From: Irregularibacter muris
Lineage (GTDB): Bacteria; Bacillota; Clostridia; Eubacteriales; Garciellaceae
Assembly: GCF_024622505.1 (NCBI RefSeq)
Contig: NZ_JANKAS010000001.1
Span: 1 to 64,000 of the forward strand
Direction of reading: 5' to 3'
Length of the DNA: 64,000 nucleotides
Shown: positions 7,385-16,891 of the stretch, piece after piece
How positions within the stretch are numbered: the stretch's first letter is position 1
Layout: the number at the start of each line of letters is the position of its first letter
Program-made: the position numbers and the translations under genes
Notes under the pieces: generated by a model
What the model saw: the letters and a program-made list of their open reading frames with translations, nothing else
Told to the model about the DNA's origin: nothing
The model's database searches: none

Positions 7385-7867
7385 ATGATGAAAATCCCAA
7401 CTACTTTAAAACACAAACCAGTTATTGTATCGGAAAATTATGAAAATGTAGATGGAAGATATGCTTATAATACGGATGCAAAGGGTCTCTCATTAGGATT
7501 AGCCCAATGGAATGATCGAGGCAAAGTGGATATTTCAGCCAAAGTATGGAGACACACGGGAGAAAAATGGTCAAGGCAGTCTGAGGAATTACCTCTTCAT
7601 CGGGTATTGGATCTAGCAATTCTTGTTTGCAGAACCAAATTGCATTTTCAAGAAGCCTATCGATATGAAAAATTATATGATCCAGAAAATCCTATTGTAG
7701 ACAGAGTAGGTTTGCAAGGAGATGCTATGACTGTATCTGTATGTACAGAAAATCAAAAAATTGATGAAGACATTCAATTATTCAATCAAGCCCTTAGTGA
7801 TGATGGAGAATTGATCGGAGAGCGTTTGCGTACTTTATCAAATATATTAAAAGAAATGGGGTACTAA
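7385..7867 (+). CDS. conserved hypothetical protein (DUF6530-like)
   Basis: 160 soluble residues with no signal peptide. The sequence begins with a run of short beta-type segments (KPVIVSENYENVDGRYAYNT, then GLSLGLAQWNDRGKVDISAK) and ends in helices. The segment KVWRHTGEKWSRQSEELP with LHRVLDLAILVC is highly characteristic of a family in Firmicutes that I believe is catalogued as DUF6530; this name is from memory. No catalytic motif is evident. AGGGAGG precedes the ATG. The promoter at 7263 with its dyad suggests it is strongly but conditionally expressed. The GIY-YIG-like gene begins 3 bp after its stop, so they form an operon. Confidence 0.75.
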   Translation: MMKIPTTLKHKPVIVSENYENVDGRYAYNTDAKGLSLGLAQWNDRGKVDISAKVWRHTGEKWSRQSEELPLHRVLDLAILVCRTKLHFQEAYRYEKLYDPENPIVDRVGLQGDAMTVSVCTENQKIDEDIQLFNQALSDDGELIGERLRTLSNILKEMGY

Positions 7868-7870
7868 TCC

Positions 7871-8221
7871 TTGGATAAAAGAAAAGAGCTGAAAGAACAG
7901 TATAAGAACATGAAACCAGATATGGGAATATTCATGGTTCGATCCAATATCAACAATAAGTATTATATTGAAGCAACTCAGGATTTGAAAGGGACCATGA
8001 ATAAAACTAAGTTTCAATTAAAATTTAATAGTTTTCTGAATAAAGAACTACAAAAAGCATGGAAAGAGCAGGGAGAATCCAATTTTACAATAGAGATACT
8101 TGAGAAGCTTCAATATGATAAAGATGAATCAAAAACAGATTATAGCGAAGATTTAGCTTTGTTGCAGATGATTTGGGAAGAGAAATTGTCCCAAAAGGGC
8201 ATGGAGTTCTATCAACGTTAA
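7871..8221 (+). CDS. GIY-YIG-like small protein
   Basis: 116 residues starting at TTG (7871), 3 bp after the previous gene. MGIFMVRSNINNKYYIEATQDL has the arrangement of the GIY...YIG strands of this nuclease fold but in altered form (GIF, YIE), followed by an Arg-poor helix and FTIEILEKL, as in small stand-alone GIY-YIG proteins. The invariant catalytic Arg and Glu are not clearly present, so nuclease activity is doubtful. It may have become a non-catalytic binding protein. Overlap and spacing point to co-expression with the hypothetical protein upstream, and a long hairpin at 8296 closes the operon. Confidence 0.7.
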   Translation: MDKRKELKEQYKNMKPDMGIFMVRSNINNKYYIEATQDLKGTMNKTKFQLKFNSFLNKELQKAWKEQGESNFTIEILEKLQYDKDESKTDYSEDLALLQMIWEEKLSQKGMEFYQR

Positions 8222-8295
8222 GGATAAAAAGTAAATGTTTTTTAAGATATTAAATTGATTTAGATAAAAATATTTTGGGAAATACTAAGAAGAAT

Positions 8296-8355
8296 AGAAT
8301 AAGCAAGCTGGCCAATAGGGGTTTTTTAATCGCTCTTGGCCAGCTTGTTTATTCT
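8296..8355. terminator. long-stem terminator-like hairpin
   Basis: A 19-bp stem (8296-8314 with 8337-8355, one G·U pair) encloses a 22-nt loop that contains TTTTTT. It ends the two-gene operon. The T-rich tract after it is weak. Confidence 0.65.
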
Positions 8356-8524
8356 TATTCGCCGGTTAAACCTTTTCTATGCTAGTCCTCCTTTCTAAAG
8401 AAAAATGTAATGATTATTGTCTCCATAGTCCAAGAAGTTAATTTTAGGAATTTATATCGTAGAATATTTACTTTTTAAGGCTGCTATGCACAATCATTCC
8501 TTATACACTAATCTCCAAATATCC

Positions 8525-8545
8525 TTCATTATTTGCTATAATGAA
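8525..8545 (+). promoter_or_regulatory. -10 element inside a dyad upstream of hsdM
   Basis: TATAAT (8537-8542) lies within TTCATTAT-TTGCT-ATAATGAA, a perfect 8-bp inverted repeat. A matching -35 is not clear. Restriction-modification genes are often under repression when entering a new host, so the overlap may matter. The 355-bp gap before it holds only the hairpin at 8296 and no gene. Confidence 0.45.
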
Positions 8546-8577
8546 TATTAAGCAATGAAAACAGGAGGAGACTAATC

Positions 8578-10029
8578 ATGGTTACTGGAGAGTTGAAAAA
8601 TAAAGTAGATAAAATATGGGAGATATTTTGGACAGGAGGGATTACCAATCCTCTATCCGTTATCGAACAATTTACCTATCTATTATTTATAAAGGGATTA
8701 GATGATAAACAAACCGACTTAGAGCAAAATGCTGAAATCTTTGGTATAGAGTCGGAAAAAATATTTAAAGAGAACCACCAGGGTCTAAGATGGAAAAACT
8801 TCAAACAATTACCTGCCAAGGATATGCATGAAGTAATATCAAAGGAGATATTTCCCTTTATTAAGACCATGCATGGAGATAAGGACTCGGCCTTTGCACA
8901 ATATATGGATGATGCCATCTTTATGATCCCCACCCCCCAGATGCTAGAGAAAATTGTCACTAATATTGATACCTTACCTCTAAGGGATAGGGATGCTAAT
9001 GGAGATTTATACGAATACCTACTTTCCAAAGTGGCCACCGCAGGCACCAATGGACAGTTTAGGACTCCAAGACATATCATTAAGATGATGGTGGAACTGA
9101 TGAAGCCTACCCCTACCGACATTATCATTGATCCTGCCGCAGGGACTGCCGGTTTTTTAGTAGCAGCAGGAGAGTATTTACAAAAAAATAATGAAGGTTT
9201 ATTTGCTGTCAAGGAATTAAGAGATCATTACAATAAAACCATGTTCCACGGCAACGATATGGATAGAACCATGCTGCGTATAGGAGCCATGAACATGATG
9301 CTCCATGGGGTAGAAAATCCCAATATAGAGTATAGAGACTCCTTATCAGAGAGTAATAAGGATGAAGAAGAATATACTTTAGTTCTAGCCAATCCCCCCT
9401 TTAAAGGGTCTTTAGACTATGACAGTGTATCAGCGGATTTATTAAAGGTCACCAAGACCAAAAAAACCGAACTTTTATTTTTATCCCTATTTCTTCGCAT
9501 ACTAAAAAAAGGAGGACGCTGTGCTTCAATAGTTCCTGATGGAGTACTCTTCGGAAGCTCCCAGGCTCATAAGGCCATCAGAAAAGAAATCGTAGAAAAA
9601 CATCATCTTCATGGTGTCATTTCCATGCCTAGTGGAGTATTTAAACCCTATGCCGGAGTGTCTACAGCAATACTTCTTTTTACCAAAACAGGAGCTGGTG
9701 GCACAGACAAAGTATGGTTCTACGACATGAAAGCCGATGGCTACTCCCTAGATGATAAACGTCAACCCATAGAGGAAAATGATATTCAAGATATCATCAA
9801 GAGATATCATAATAGGGCAGAAGAAAGGGATAGAAAAAGAACAGAACAATCCTTCTTTGTGGATAAAGAGGAGATTGTGAAAAATGACTATGACCTGTCC
9901 ATTAACCGATATAAAGAGATCGAATATGAAGAAGTAGAGTATGAAGAACCTAAGGTGATTATAGGAAAAATAAAAGACCTAGAACAGCAGATTCTTCAGG
10001 GGCTAGAGGATTTGGAGAGGATGGTGTAG
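8578..10029 (+). CDS. hsdM: type I restriction-modification DNA methyltransferase subunit HsdM
   Basis: 483 residues. The N-terminal helical HsdM domain covers about 1-140. The N6-adenine methylase core follows, with FRTPRHI near 161-167, the SAM motif DPAAGTAGFLVA at 185-196 and the catalytic NPPF at 272-275. It transfers a methyl group to adenine in the sequence chosen by HsdS, and is also part of the restriction complex. GGAGGAG lies 8 nt before the ATG. HsdS begins 3 bp after its stop and HsdR follows, giving the order M-S-R on one transcript. All catalytic motifs are intact. Confidence 0.96.
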   Translation: MVTGELKNKVDKIWEIFWTGGITNPLSVIEQFTYLLFIKGLDDKQTDLEQNAEIFGIESEKIFKENHQGLRWKNFKQLPAKDMHEVISKEIFPFIKTMHGDKDSAFAQYMDDAIFMIPTPQMLEKIVTNIDTLPLRDRDANGDLYEYLLSKVATAGTNGQFRTPRHIIKMMVELMKPTPTDIIIDPAAGTAGFLVAAGEYLQKNNEGLFAVKELRDHYNKTMFHGNDMDRTMLRIGAMNMMLHGVENPNIEYRDSLSESNKDEEEYTLVLANPPFKGSLDYDSVSADLLKVTKTKKTELLFLSLFLRILKKGGRCASIVPDGVLFGSSQAHKAIRKEIVEKHHLHGVISMPSGVFKPYAGVSTAILLFTKTGAGGTDKVWFYDMKADGYSLDDKRQPIEENDIQDIIKRYHNRAEERDRKRTEQSFFVDKEEIVKNDYDLSINRYKEIEYEEVEYEEPKVIIGKIKDLEQQILQGLEDLERMV

Positions 10030-10032
10030 GGG

Positions 10033-11133
10033 ATGGAATATAGAAGACTAGGTGATTATGTAAGAATAATGACTGGCAAGTTGGATGCTAATGCTAGTGA
10101 TAAAGATGGTAAATATCCCTTTTTCACATGTTCTGTAAATAATTTATGGATTAATTCTTATGCTTATGATTGTGAATGTGTTTTGGTAGCAGGTAATGGA
10201 GATTTAAATGTCAAGTATTATGAAGGGAAATTTAATGCCTATCAAAGAACCTACATTATTGAGTCTATGGACAAAAATATTCTGGACATTAAATTTTTAT
10301 ACTATTTTATGAGTAAATATATTGATATTTTAAGAAACGGTTCTATAGGTGGAGTAATCAAGTACATTAAGCTAGGGGATTTATCAGAAGCGCAAATCCC
10401 CCTTCCTTCCCTCCAAATCCAAGAAAGAATCGTAGAAGTCCTTGGTAAGGCACAGGCCTCAATAGATGCAAGAAAAGAACAAATCACACTTTTAGATGAG
10501 TATATCCAATCAATATTTTATGAAATGTTTGGAGATCCAATTACTAATTCTAAGGGATGGGAGATTAGAACATTAAAAGAAGTTGGTAATTTGCAAAGAG
10601 GTAAATCAAAACATAGGCCAAGAAATGCTCCCGAATTATTAGGAGGACCATATCCTTTTGTTCAAACGGGTGATATTGCTAATGCAGGCTTATATATTAA
10701 TAACTACTTTCAAACTTATTCAGAACTTGGCTTAAAACAAAGTAAGATGTGGAGTAAAGGGACATTGTGTATTACAATAGCTGCAAATATTGCTAAAACG
10801 ACTATTTTGGGATTTGATGCATGTTTTCCCGATAGTATAGTGGCATTTATACCTACAGAAAAGGTAGACAATATGTATGTTCAACTTTGGTTTAGATTTT
10901 TACAGGAGATTATTGAAGCCAGCGCACCGGAGTCAGCACAAAAAAATATTAATTTAAGAATACTTAATGATTTAGATATTCCTATACCACCCATCCATTT
11001 CCAAAACCAATTTGCCAACATCGTACAAAAAATAGAAGCCCAAAAACAACTCATGGAAAAGTCTTTAGTTGAAATGGAAAACAATTTCAACAGCTTAATG
11101 CAAAGAGCCTTTAAAGGGGAATTATTTTCATAA
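10033..11133 (+). CDS. hsdS: type I restriction-modification specificity subunit HsdS
   Basis: 366 residues with the usual two-fold plan. Target-recognition domain 1 (about 1-125) is followed by a conserved helix (IPLPSLQIQERIVEVLGKAQASIDAR begins near 117). Target-recognition domain 2 (about 170-300) is followed by a second helix with IPIPPIHFQNQFANIV and a coiled tail. The two helices set the spacing between the half-sites of a bipartite recognition sequence. Each recognition domain selects one half-site, which cannot be predicted here. The length is near the short end for HsdS but both domains are complete. It starts 3 bp after hsdM. No second hsdS or recombinase is near, so no phase-variable inversion is visible. 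Confidence 0.94.
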   Translation: MEYRRLGDYVRIMTGKLDANASDKDGKYPFFTCSVNNLWINSYAYDCECVLVAGNGDLNVKYYEGKFNAYQRTYIIESMDKNILDIKFLYYFMSKYIDILRNGSIGGVIKYIKLGDLSEAQIPLPSLQIQERIVEVLGKAQASIDARKEQITLLDEYIQSIFYEMFGDPITNSKGWEIRTLKEVGNLQRGKSKHRPRNAPELLGGPYPFVQTGDIANAGLYINNYFQTYSELGLKQSKMWSKGTLCITIAANIAKTTILGFDACFPDSIVAFIPTEKVDNMYVQLWFRFLQEIIEASAPESAQKNINLRILNDLDIPIPPIHFQNQFANIVQKIEAQKQLMEKSLVEMENNFNSLMQRAFKGELFS

Positions 11134-11182
11134 AATAGTCTATAAGGATTTTGCACTAAATATCTGAGATAGGGGGAAAGTC

Positions 11183-14100
11183 ATGTATTATAACTTTGAT
11201 TTTCTAAAAAAAGAATCCAAATATAATTCATTCACTTATGCCTGTATAGAAGCGGAGAAAAGCCTAGTGGTGTCTTACGCTACTACGGCCATACTCACTC
11301 GAAGATCCCTAGAGCTTGCCATCAAATGGCTTTATAGCTTTGATGAGGAGTTAACTCCTCCCTACGATGAAAGGCTAGGGGCTTTAATTCATGATTATAA
11401 ATTTAAAAGCATTATTGATAGCAAACTATTTCCGATGCTTATCTACATACAAAAACTGGGAAACAAAGCTGTTCATACCTCTACACCGGTTTCTAGAGAT
11501 CAAGCGGTTTTAGCCTTAAAAAATCTTTTTGAATTTATCTCCTGGATTGATTACTGTTATTCTGATGAATACGAGGAAAGAACCTTCAATGAAGAATTAC
11601 TAGGAGATAGCGGACAGGAGAGGAAGACTAGACAGGAACTACAGGATCTCTATGAAAAATTAGGCCAAAAGGATAGAAAATTAGAAGAGATCATCAAGGA
11701 AAACCAATATCTCAGGGAGGAAAACACGAAAAAACGAGAAAATAATCGCCAAACTAGAGAATTTAAGGTGGATGAGATCACCGAATTTGCTACCCGGAAA
11801 ATGTATATTGATCTAGAACTAGAATTATGTGGTTGGAGGATAGGAAAAGATTGCCTAGAAGAAGTAGAAGTTACTGGCATGCCCAATACATCAGGTATAG
11901 GTTATATAGACTACGTTCTCTATGGGGATGACGGAAAGCCCCTAGCTCTAGTAGAAGCTAAAAAAACCAGTGTGGATCCCAAAATAGGACAAGTACAGGC
12001 TCGGAGGTATGCTGATTGTTTAGAAAGACAATATGGAGTTAGACCTGTTATTTTCTATACGAACGGTTTTGAATACTATCTATGGGATTATGAAAACTAC
12101 CCTGAACGCATAGTATCAGGACTATATACCAAGGAAGAGCTTCTATGGATGATCTATAAGGGACAGCATAAAGAATCCTTAGAAAACCCTAATATCAAAG
12201 ATGAAATCACCAATAGACCTTATCAAAAAATGGCCATTAGTGCCGTTTGTGATAGTTTGAATAAAGGCAACCGAAAGACACTGTTAGTTATGGCTACAGG
12301 CTCAGGAAAGACTCGAACGGCTATCTCTCTAGTGGATGTATTAATCAATAGAGGATGGGTGAAAAACATCTTATTTTTAGCCGACAGAACAGCCCTAGTT
12401 AGACAGGCCAAGAAAAATTTTAAAAATTTACTTCCTGAACTTTCCCTATGTAATCTATTGGATAGTAAGGATAACCCAGAAAGTAGGATGGTCTTTTCTA
12501 CCTATCCGACCATGATGAATGCCATAGATGATGCAGAAGGCCAAGATGGTAAAAAGCTTTTTACTCGGGGACATTTTGATTTAATCATTATAGATGAAAG
12601 TCACCGAAGTATTTATAAAAAATATCAGGCTATCTTTAACTATTTTGATGCCATCTTATTAGGCCTTACCGCCACCCCTAGAAGTGATATAGATAAAAAT
12701 ACCTACGAAATCTTTGAACTAGAAAACAGCGTGCCTACCTATGCCTATGAACTGGATGAGGCTATAAAGGGTGGATACTTGGTTCCTTATCATACGATAG
12801 AAACTACTATGAAGTTCATGGAAGAGGGGATTCATTACGATGATTTGGCTGAGGAAGAAAAGGAAATCTTTGAGGAGACCTTTGAAGATGGAGTAAGAGA
12901 GATTAGTGGAGCGGAATTAAATTCTTTTTTATTCAACAATAATACCATTGATTTAGTCCTTAGGGAGCTAATGGAAAAAGGTTTAAAGGTAGAAGGTGGG
13001 GATAAATTAGGGAAAACCATTATCTTTGCCAAAAATAAAAAACATGCAGATTTTATTGTAAAACGCTTTAATATTTTATATCCAGAATATAAAGGAGAAT
13101 TTACAAAACCAGTATATACAGGGATTTCCTATGTAGATAGTACTATGGAAGACTTTGAAACCAAGGAAAAACTTCCCCAAATTGCCGTATCAGTGGATAT
13201 GCTAGATACAGGTATTGATATTCCCGAAATTTTAAATCTGGTATTCTTCAAAAAAGTCCGATCCAAAACAAAATTTTGGCAGATGATTGGTCGGGGCACT
13301 AGACTTTGTGAAGATCTCTTTGGAGTGGGATTGGATAAAAAGGAATTTAGGATTTTTGACTATTGTGGAAACTTCGAGTTTTTCAGAATAGAGAAAAATG
13401 GTAAAGAAGCCAAGGTGGAAAAATCCCTAACAGAAAAGATTTTCAATATTAAAGTGGGAATTATTAAAGAGCTCCAACCTATAGACTATCAGAGGAAAGA
13501 TTATGAGAATTATAGAAAACATTTAATAAAGGATGTTTTAGGAGATGTTTTAAGAATTAATGAAAGTAAATTCAGCTCCCGCATGAAACTAAAATATATC
13601 CATCAATTTAACCAAGAAACAGCCTATGAAAATCTAACTGATCAAGATACCAGAGAACTGGAAGAACATATTGCCCCCTTGATTCCTTTCCTAGAGGAAG
13701 ATGAGATGGCCAAAAGATTTGACTTTTTAATGTATACTATTCAGTATGCTGAGTTAAAGGGATTGGCCTCCTCGAGACCTAAAAATAGGGTGATTACCAC
13801 AGCAGAAAAACTTTCTAAAAAAGGTACCATTGAAAGAGTTAAAAGACAGGAAGAATTGATATTAGAGGTTCAAACTCAAGAATTCTGGGATAATGCTGAC
13901 CTTTTGGACTATGAAAGGGTACGGGAAGCCCTTCGAGAGTTGGTGAGATTTATTGAAGAGGAGTCTAAGCAAATTTACTACACAAACTTCACCGATGAAA
14001 TCCTCACCAGTCAAGAACATCCGGGGGAATATAATGTAAACAATATGGAAAATTACCGAAAAAAAGTGAATGTATATTTAAAGAAAAATCAAGACGATCT

Positions 14101-14506
14101 AGTGGTGTACAAATTAAGAAACAATAAAGCTTTAGGAAAAGATGATATTCAACATCTGGAAAAAATTCTATGGAAAGATCTTGGTACCAAAGAGGATTAT
14201 AAAAGGGAATTTGGAGATGAATCCCTTTTAAAACTTGTTAGTAAGATTGTAGGATTAGATCCCAAAGCAGCCAATGAAATTTTTTCTGAATTTTTATCTG
14301 ATGAAAAATTAAATATTTACCAAATGGAATTTGTAAACCTCATTGTAAACTACATTATTAAAAACGGAAGCTTGGATAAAAGAATACTCAATGAACATCC
14401 CTTCAACAAAAAGGGTAATGTCATCGCTTTATTTGACGGAAAAATAGATATCGCCCAAAAAATCATCCGTACTATTGATCAATTAAATAATAGATTAAGT
14501 ATATAG
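11183..14506 (+). CDS. hsdR: type I restriction endonuclease/translocase subunit HsdR
   Basis: 1107 residues, complete. Residues 1-130 form an extra N-terminal DUF4145-like helical domain, then a coiled linker (about 145-190). The HSDR_N nuclease domain follows, with the PD-(D/E)xK core D243 and E258-x-K260 (VEAKK). The helicase motor has Walker A ATGSGKT at 371-377, DESH at 471-474, LTATPR and a motif VI QMIGRGTRLC. The C-terminal helical region binds HsdM. The protein pumps DNA with ATP and cuts unmodified DNA far from the site. AGGGGGAAAG precedes the ATG. The stop is followed by about 770 bp without an intact gene. Confidence 0.96.
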   Translation: MYYNFDFLKKESKYNSFTYACIEAEKSLVVSYATTAILTRRSLELAIKWLYSFDEELTPPYDERLGALIHDYKFKSIIDSKLFPMLIYIQKLGNKAVHTSTPVSRDQAVLALKNLFEFISWIDYCYSDEYEERTFNEELLGDSGQERKTRQELQDLYEKLGQKDRKLEEIIKENQYLREENTKKRENNRQTREFKVDEITEFATRKMYIDLELELCGWRIGKDCLEEVEVTGMPNTSGIGYIDYVLYGDDGKPLALVEAKKTSVDPKIGQVQARRYADCLERQYGVRPVIFYTNGFEYYLWDYENYPERIVSGLYTKEELLWMIYKGQHKESLENPNIKDEITNRPYQKMAISAVCDSLNKGNRKTLLVMATGSGKTRTAISLVDVLINRGWVKNILFLADRTALVRQAKKNFKNLLPELSLCNLLDSKDNPESRMVFSTYPTMMNAIDDAEGQDGKKLFTRGHFDLIIIDESHRSIYKKYQAIFNYFDAILLGLTATPRSDIDKNTYEIFELENSVPTYAYELDEAIKGGYLVPYHTIETTMKFMEEGIHYDDLAEEEKEIFEETFEDGVREISGAELNSFLFNNNTIDLVLRELMEKGLKVEGGDKLGKTIIFAKNKKHADFIVKRFNILYPEYKGEFTKPVYTGISYVDSTMEDFETKEKLPQIAVSVDMLDTGIDIPEILNLVFFKKVRSKTKFWQMIGRGTRLCEDLFGVGLDKKEFRIFDYCGNFEFFRIEKNGKEAKVEKSLTEKIFNIKVGIIKELQPIDYQRKDYENYRKHLIKDVLGDVLRINESKFSSRMKLKYIHQFNQETAYENLTDQDTRELEEHIAPLIPFLEEDEMAKRFDFLMYTIQYAELKGLASSRPKNRVITTAEKLSKKGTIERVKRQEELILEVQTQEFWDNADLLDYERVREALRELVRFIEEESKQIYYTNFTDEILTSQEHPGEYNVNNMENYRKKVNVYLKKNQDDLVVYKLRNNKALGKDDIQHLEKILWKDLGTKEDYKREFGDESLLKLVSKIVGLDPKAANEIFSEFLSDEKLNIYQMEFVNLIVNYIIKNGSLDKRILNEHPFNKKGNVIALFDGKIDIAQKIIRTIDQLNNRLSI

Positions 14507-14518
14507 ATTATTCTTAAA

Positions 14519-14611
14519 CAGCAACAAGATTATCTCAAGAGAAAGCAAGAACAGGGTATGCCCTTACATAATTGGAGAAAAATGCGTCACAGACTATATC
14601 ACATATTATAA
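14519..14611 (+). pseudogene. possible transposase C-terminal fragment (IS110-like), very short
   Basis: About 30 codons ending at TAA (14609-14611) read QQDYLKRKQEQG...RKMRHRLYHIL. This resembles the C-terminal tail of IS110-type transposases (basic KRK..G..H then a hydrophobic RxLxHIL end). No start, ribosome site or inverted repeat is visible. It is too short to be certain. Confidence 0.2.
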
Positions 14612-14628
14612 ATAGTAATAGCTGGTCC

Positions 14629-14789
14629 AGTTAAATTCCGATTTGCCCATGTTCGAGAACAAGGGTTTGTAAATTCGCTATCTAGGAAGCGTCAAAAACT
14701 CGCTACGCTCAGACACTTGACTTAAAGCGCCTATCTAGCTTCATTAACAAACCCTAAGTCTCTTCACAAAGCAAAATCTCCATTTAACT
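14629..14789 (+). repeat. long imperfect-hairpin repeat, copy 1
   Basis: The element runs from AGTTAAATTCCGA to CTCCATTTAACT, so AGTTAAAT forms its terminal inverted repeats. Inside are nested arms: GGGTTTGT with ACAAACCC, and GCGTCAA with TTGACTTAAAGCGC. The flanks AGCTGG and CCAGCT are also palindromic, which extends the stem to 14620-14798. Copy 2 at 14943 carries the same sequence in reverse. No coding capacity. Confidence 0.8.
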
Positions 14790-14942
14790 CGCCCAGCTGA
14801 CACATAAATAGTGGGTTGCAAAGATGGTTGCTATCTAAGCTTCAGTAAAAGATCATAGACCTAAAAACAAAACCCTAGACCCTTCGCTTCTCTTATGATG
14901 ACAAGCCTTTTTATAACGCACTGTTTGCAGATCAGCTGGATT

Positions 14943-15098
14943 AGTTAAATGGAGACTTGACATAGTGTAGGGGTTTAGAGTTTGTTAATGCAGCTGGAAG
15001 CGTTTTAAGTCAAGTGTTTGAGCAAAGCGAGTTTTTGACGCTGCTGAAAGCAAATTTTACAAACTCTTACCCCAAACGTAGCAAGTCGGAATTTAACT
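14943..15098 (-). repeat. long imperfect-hairpin repeat, copy 2 (inverted)
   Basis: Its reverse complement aligns along its length with copy 1, sharing AGTTAAATTCCGA, GCGTCAAAAACTCGCT, ACACTTGACTTAAA, CATTAACAAAC and CTCCATTTAACT. It is flanked by its own small palindrome (AGCTGGAT/ATACAGCT). The sequence between the copies (14799-14933) shows no gene. The pair could form a cruciform of about 490 bp. Confidence 0.8.
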
Positions 15099-15274
15099 AA
15101 TACAGCTGTTCCTATCATAAAAAGAAGGGCAGTCTACGACGTATTTTTCTTAAACTATGTACCATAGAAAATATTAAAAACAAATGAAATAAATTTGTCC
15201 TAGAAAGCAACACTACCTCATAAGATGGAATGAAGATGTATTCTAATCTTATTGTCCACGAGGGGGTAGGTGCT

Positions 15275-16891
15275 ATGGAAAAATCAATAGAAAAGCCCAC
15301 AGGGGAATTCAAAGATGAATTAGAAGAAAAACAGATAGAGGAACTTCTCGAGAAAGAGCCAATAGAAACCACAGAAGAATTTATTGAGGAAGAAATCCAG
15401 GAAGTTCAAGAAGGATCAATAGAAGAAGAGATAGAGGTAGAGGAATCTATTGAAGAGGTAGAGGAAGAAATAGAAGAGGGACAAAAAAGAGAGTCTCTTA
15501 AAGACAAAATAAAAGAAAGAGTAAAAAAACATAAAAAACTTTCTATAGGTCTGGGGATTTCTTTTTGTACTTTAATTATTATGTATTTTGTCATGACCCT
15601 ATATTTTATAGATCATTTTTATTTTGGCACCGAAATCAATAGCATCAGCGTTTCAGGAAAAACCTCAGAAGAAGCCAAAGAGGTCATGGCAACTGGGTTG
15701 AATGATTATACACTGACCATAAAGGATAGAGCGGGGATAGATGAAAAAATAAAAGGAAAAGATATTGAATTACAATATATCTCCCAAGAGGAAATTAAAG
15801 ACTTTAAAGACCGTCAGAATCCCTTTAAGTGGATTATAGCCCTATTCAATAAAGAAAACACCAAAGCCTCTATAGAACTTTTCTATGACGAAATATTATT
15901 CAAGAAACAAATAGATAGACTCTCTTATTTCAAGGGGAGAAAGATTATCGAGCCTAAAAATGCCAGCCTTCAATATGGAGAAAATCAATATGAGATTGTG
16001 GATGAAATCCTTGGCAATAAAGTAGACAGAGCTATTTTAACTTCCCAAGCAGCAGATTTTATATTGAAAAATGAAATTGAACTAGATCTAGAATCAGCAG
16101 GTTGCTATATAGAGCCTCAATATCATTCCAAATCTAGAGAAGTTATAGAAGCAAAGAATACGCTGAACAGATACGTATCTTCAAAAATCACCTATACATT
16201 TGCCAAAGATAAAGAATTCTTAGACGGTGACACAATTAATAAATGGCTTGAAGTAGATGAGAAATTTCAGGTTATAATTAATGAAGAAAAAGTGAAAGAG
16301 TACATGAGTACCCTTGCCAAGACCTATAATACAGTTGGCAAAACAAGAAACTTTATTACAGCCTCAGGAAAAACCATAAAAGTAGGTGGAGGGGATTATG
16401 GTTGGGCCATTGATCAGGCAAAGGAAACACAAAATTTAATTTCAAGCATCAAGGAAGGAAAAACCATAACAAAAGAACCAGAATATCACCAAAGAGCTTT
16501 TGCCTGGGGAAGTAATGATATAGGAAATACCTATGTGGAAATAGATTTATCAGGGCAACATATGTGGTTTTATAAAAAAGGTTCTCTAGTAACTCATGGG
16601 AATGTCGTTACAGGAAATGTACAAAAAAATCACACTACTCCTCCTGGAGTTTTCCGATTAAAATATAAATCTAGAAATGTTGTCCTTAGAGGTCCAGATT
16701 ACGCTTCACCAGTTACTTTTTGGATGCCCTTTAATGGAGGAATAGGCATCCATGATGCCAGTTGGCGCAGTGTATTTGGGGGCAATATCTACAAGACCAA
16801 TGGCTCCCACGGCTGCATAAATTCTCCTTACAAGGTAGCCAAAGCCATATTTGATAATATCAGCCCTGATACCCCTGTGATTTGTTATTAA
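15275..16891 (+). CDS. membrane-anchored L,D-transpeptidase (YkuD) with an acidic cytoplasmic tail
   Basis: About 538 residues from the ATG at 15275, which follows GAGGGGGTAGG. An in-frame ATG at 15230 has no ribosome site. Residues 1-75 are extremely rich in Glu. A single membrane helix lies near 87-110. A PG_binding_4-type peptidoglycan-binding region follows, and the C-terminal 130 residues are the YkuD domain with GSHGCIN (catalytic Cys about 514, with His in GIGIHDASW). It cross-links peptidoglycan stem peptides 3-3 outside the cell and resists most beta-lactams. The long acidic cytoplasmic segment is unusual and may bind a partner or crowd the membrane. The gene is alone; no terminator stands out in the 138 bp to uvsE. 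Confidence 0.92.
   Translation: MEKSIEKPTGEFKDELEEKQIEELLEKEPIETTEEFIEEEIQEVQEGSIEEEIEVEESIEEVEEEIEEGQKRESLKDKIKERVKKHKKLSIGLGISFCTLIIMYFVMTLYFIDHFYFGTEINSISVSGKTSEEAKEVMATGLNDYTLTIKDRAGIDEKIKGKDIELQYISQEEIKDFKDRQNPFKWIIALFNKENTKASIELFYDEILFKKQIDRLSYFKGRKIIEPKNASLQYGENQYEIVDEILGNKVDRAILTSQAADFILKNEIELDLESAGCYIEPQYHSKSREVIEAKNTLNRYVSSKITYTFAKDKEFLDGDTINKWLEVDEKFQVIINEEKVKEYMSTLAKTYNTVGKTRNFITASGKTIKVGGGDYGWAIDQAKETQNLISSIKEGKTITKEPEYHQRAFAWGSNDIGNTYVEIDLSGQHMWFYKKGSLVTHGNVVTGNVQKNHTTPPGVFRLKYKSRNVVLRGPDYASPVTFWMPFNGGIGIHDASWRSVFGGNIYKTNGSHGCINSPYKVAKAIFDNISPDTPVICY

Noticed and set aside
8676-9212. Minus-strand 178-codon frame inside hsdM
   Set aside because: Antisense shadow of hsdM, whose methylase motifs are intact.
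10033-11133. Phase-variable hsdS switching
   Set aside because: No second hsdS, inverted repeats or recombinase gene next to the specificity subunit.
8578-14506. Wider defence island around the R-M genes
   Set aside because: Flanks hold no recognisable toxin-antitoxin, Abi or other defence genes; the GIY-YIG-like protein upstream is on a separate terminated transcript.
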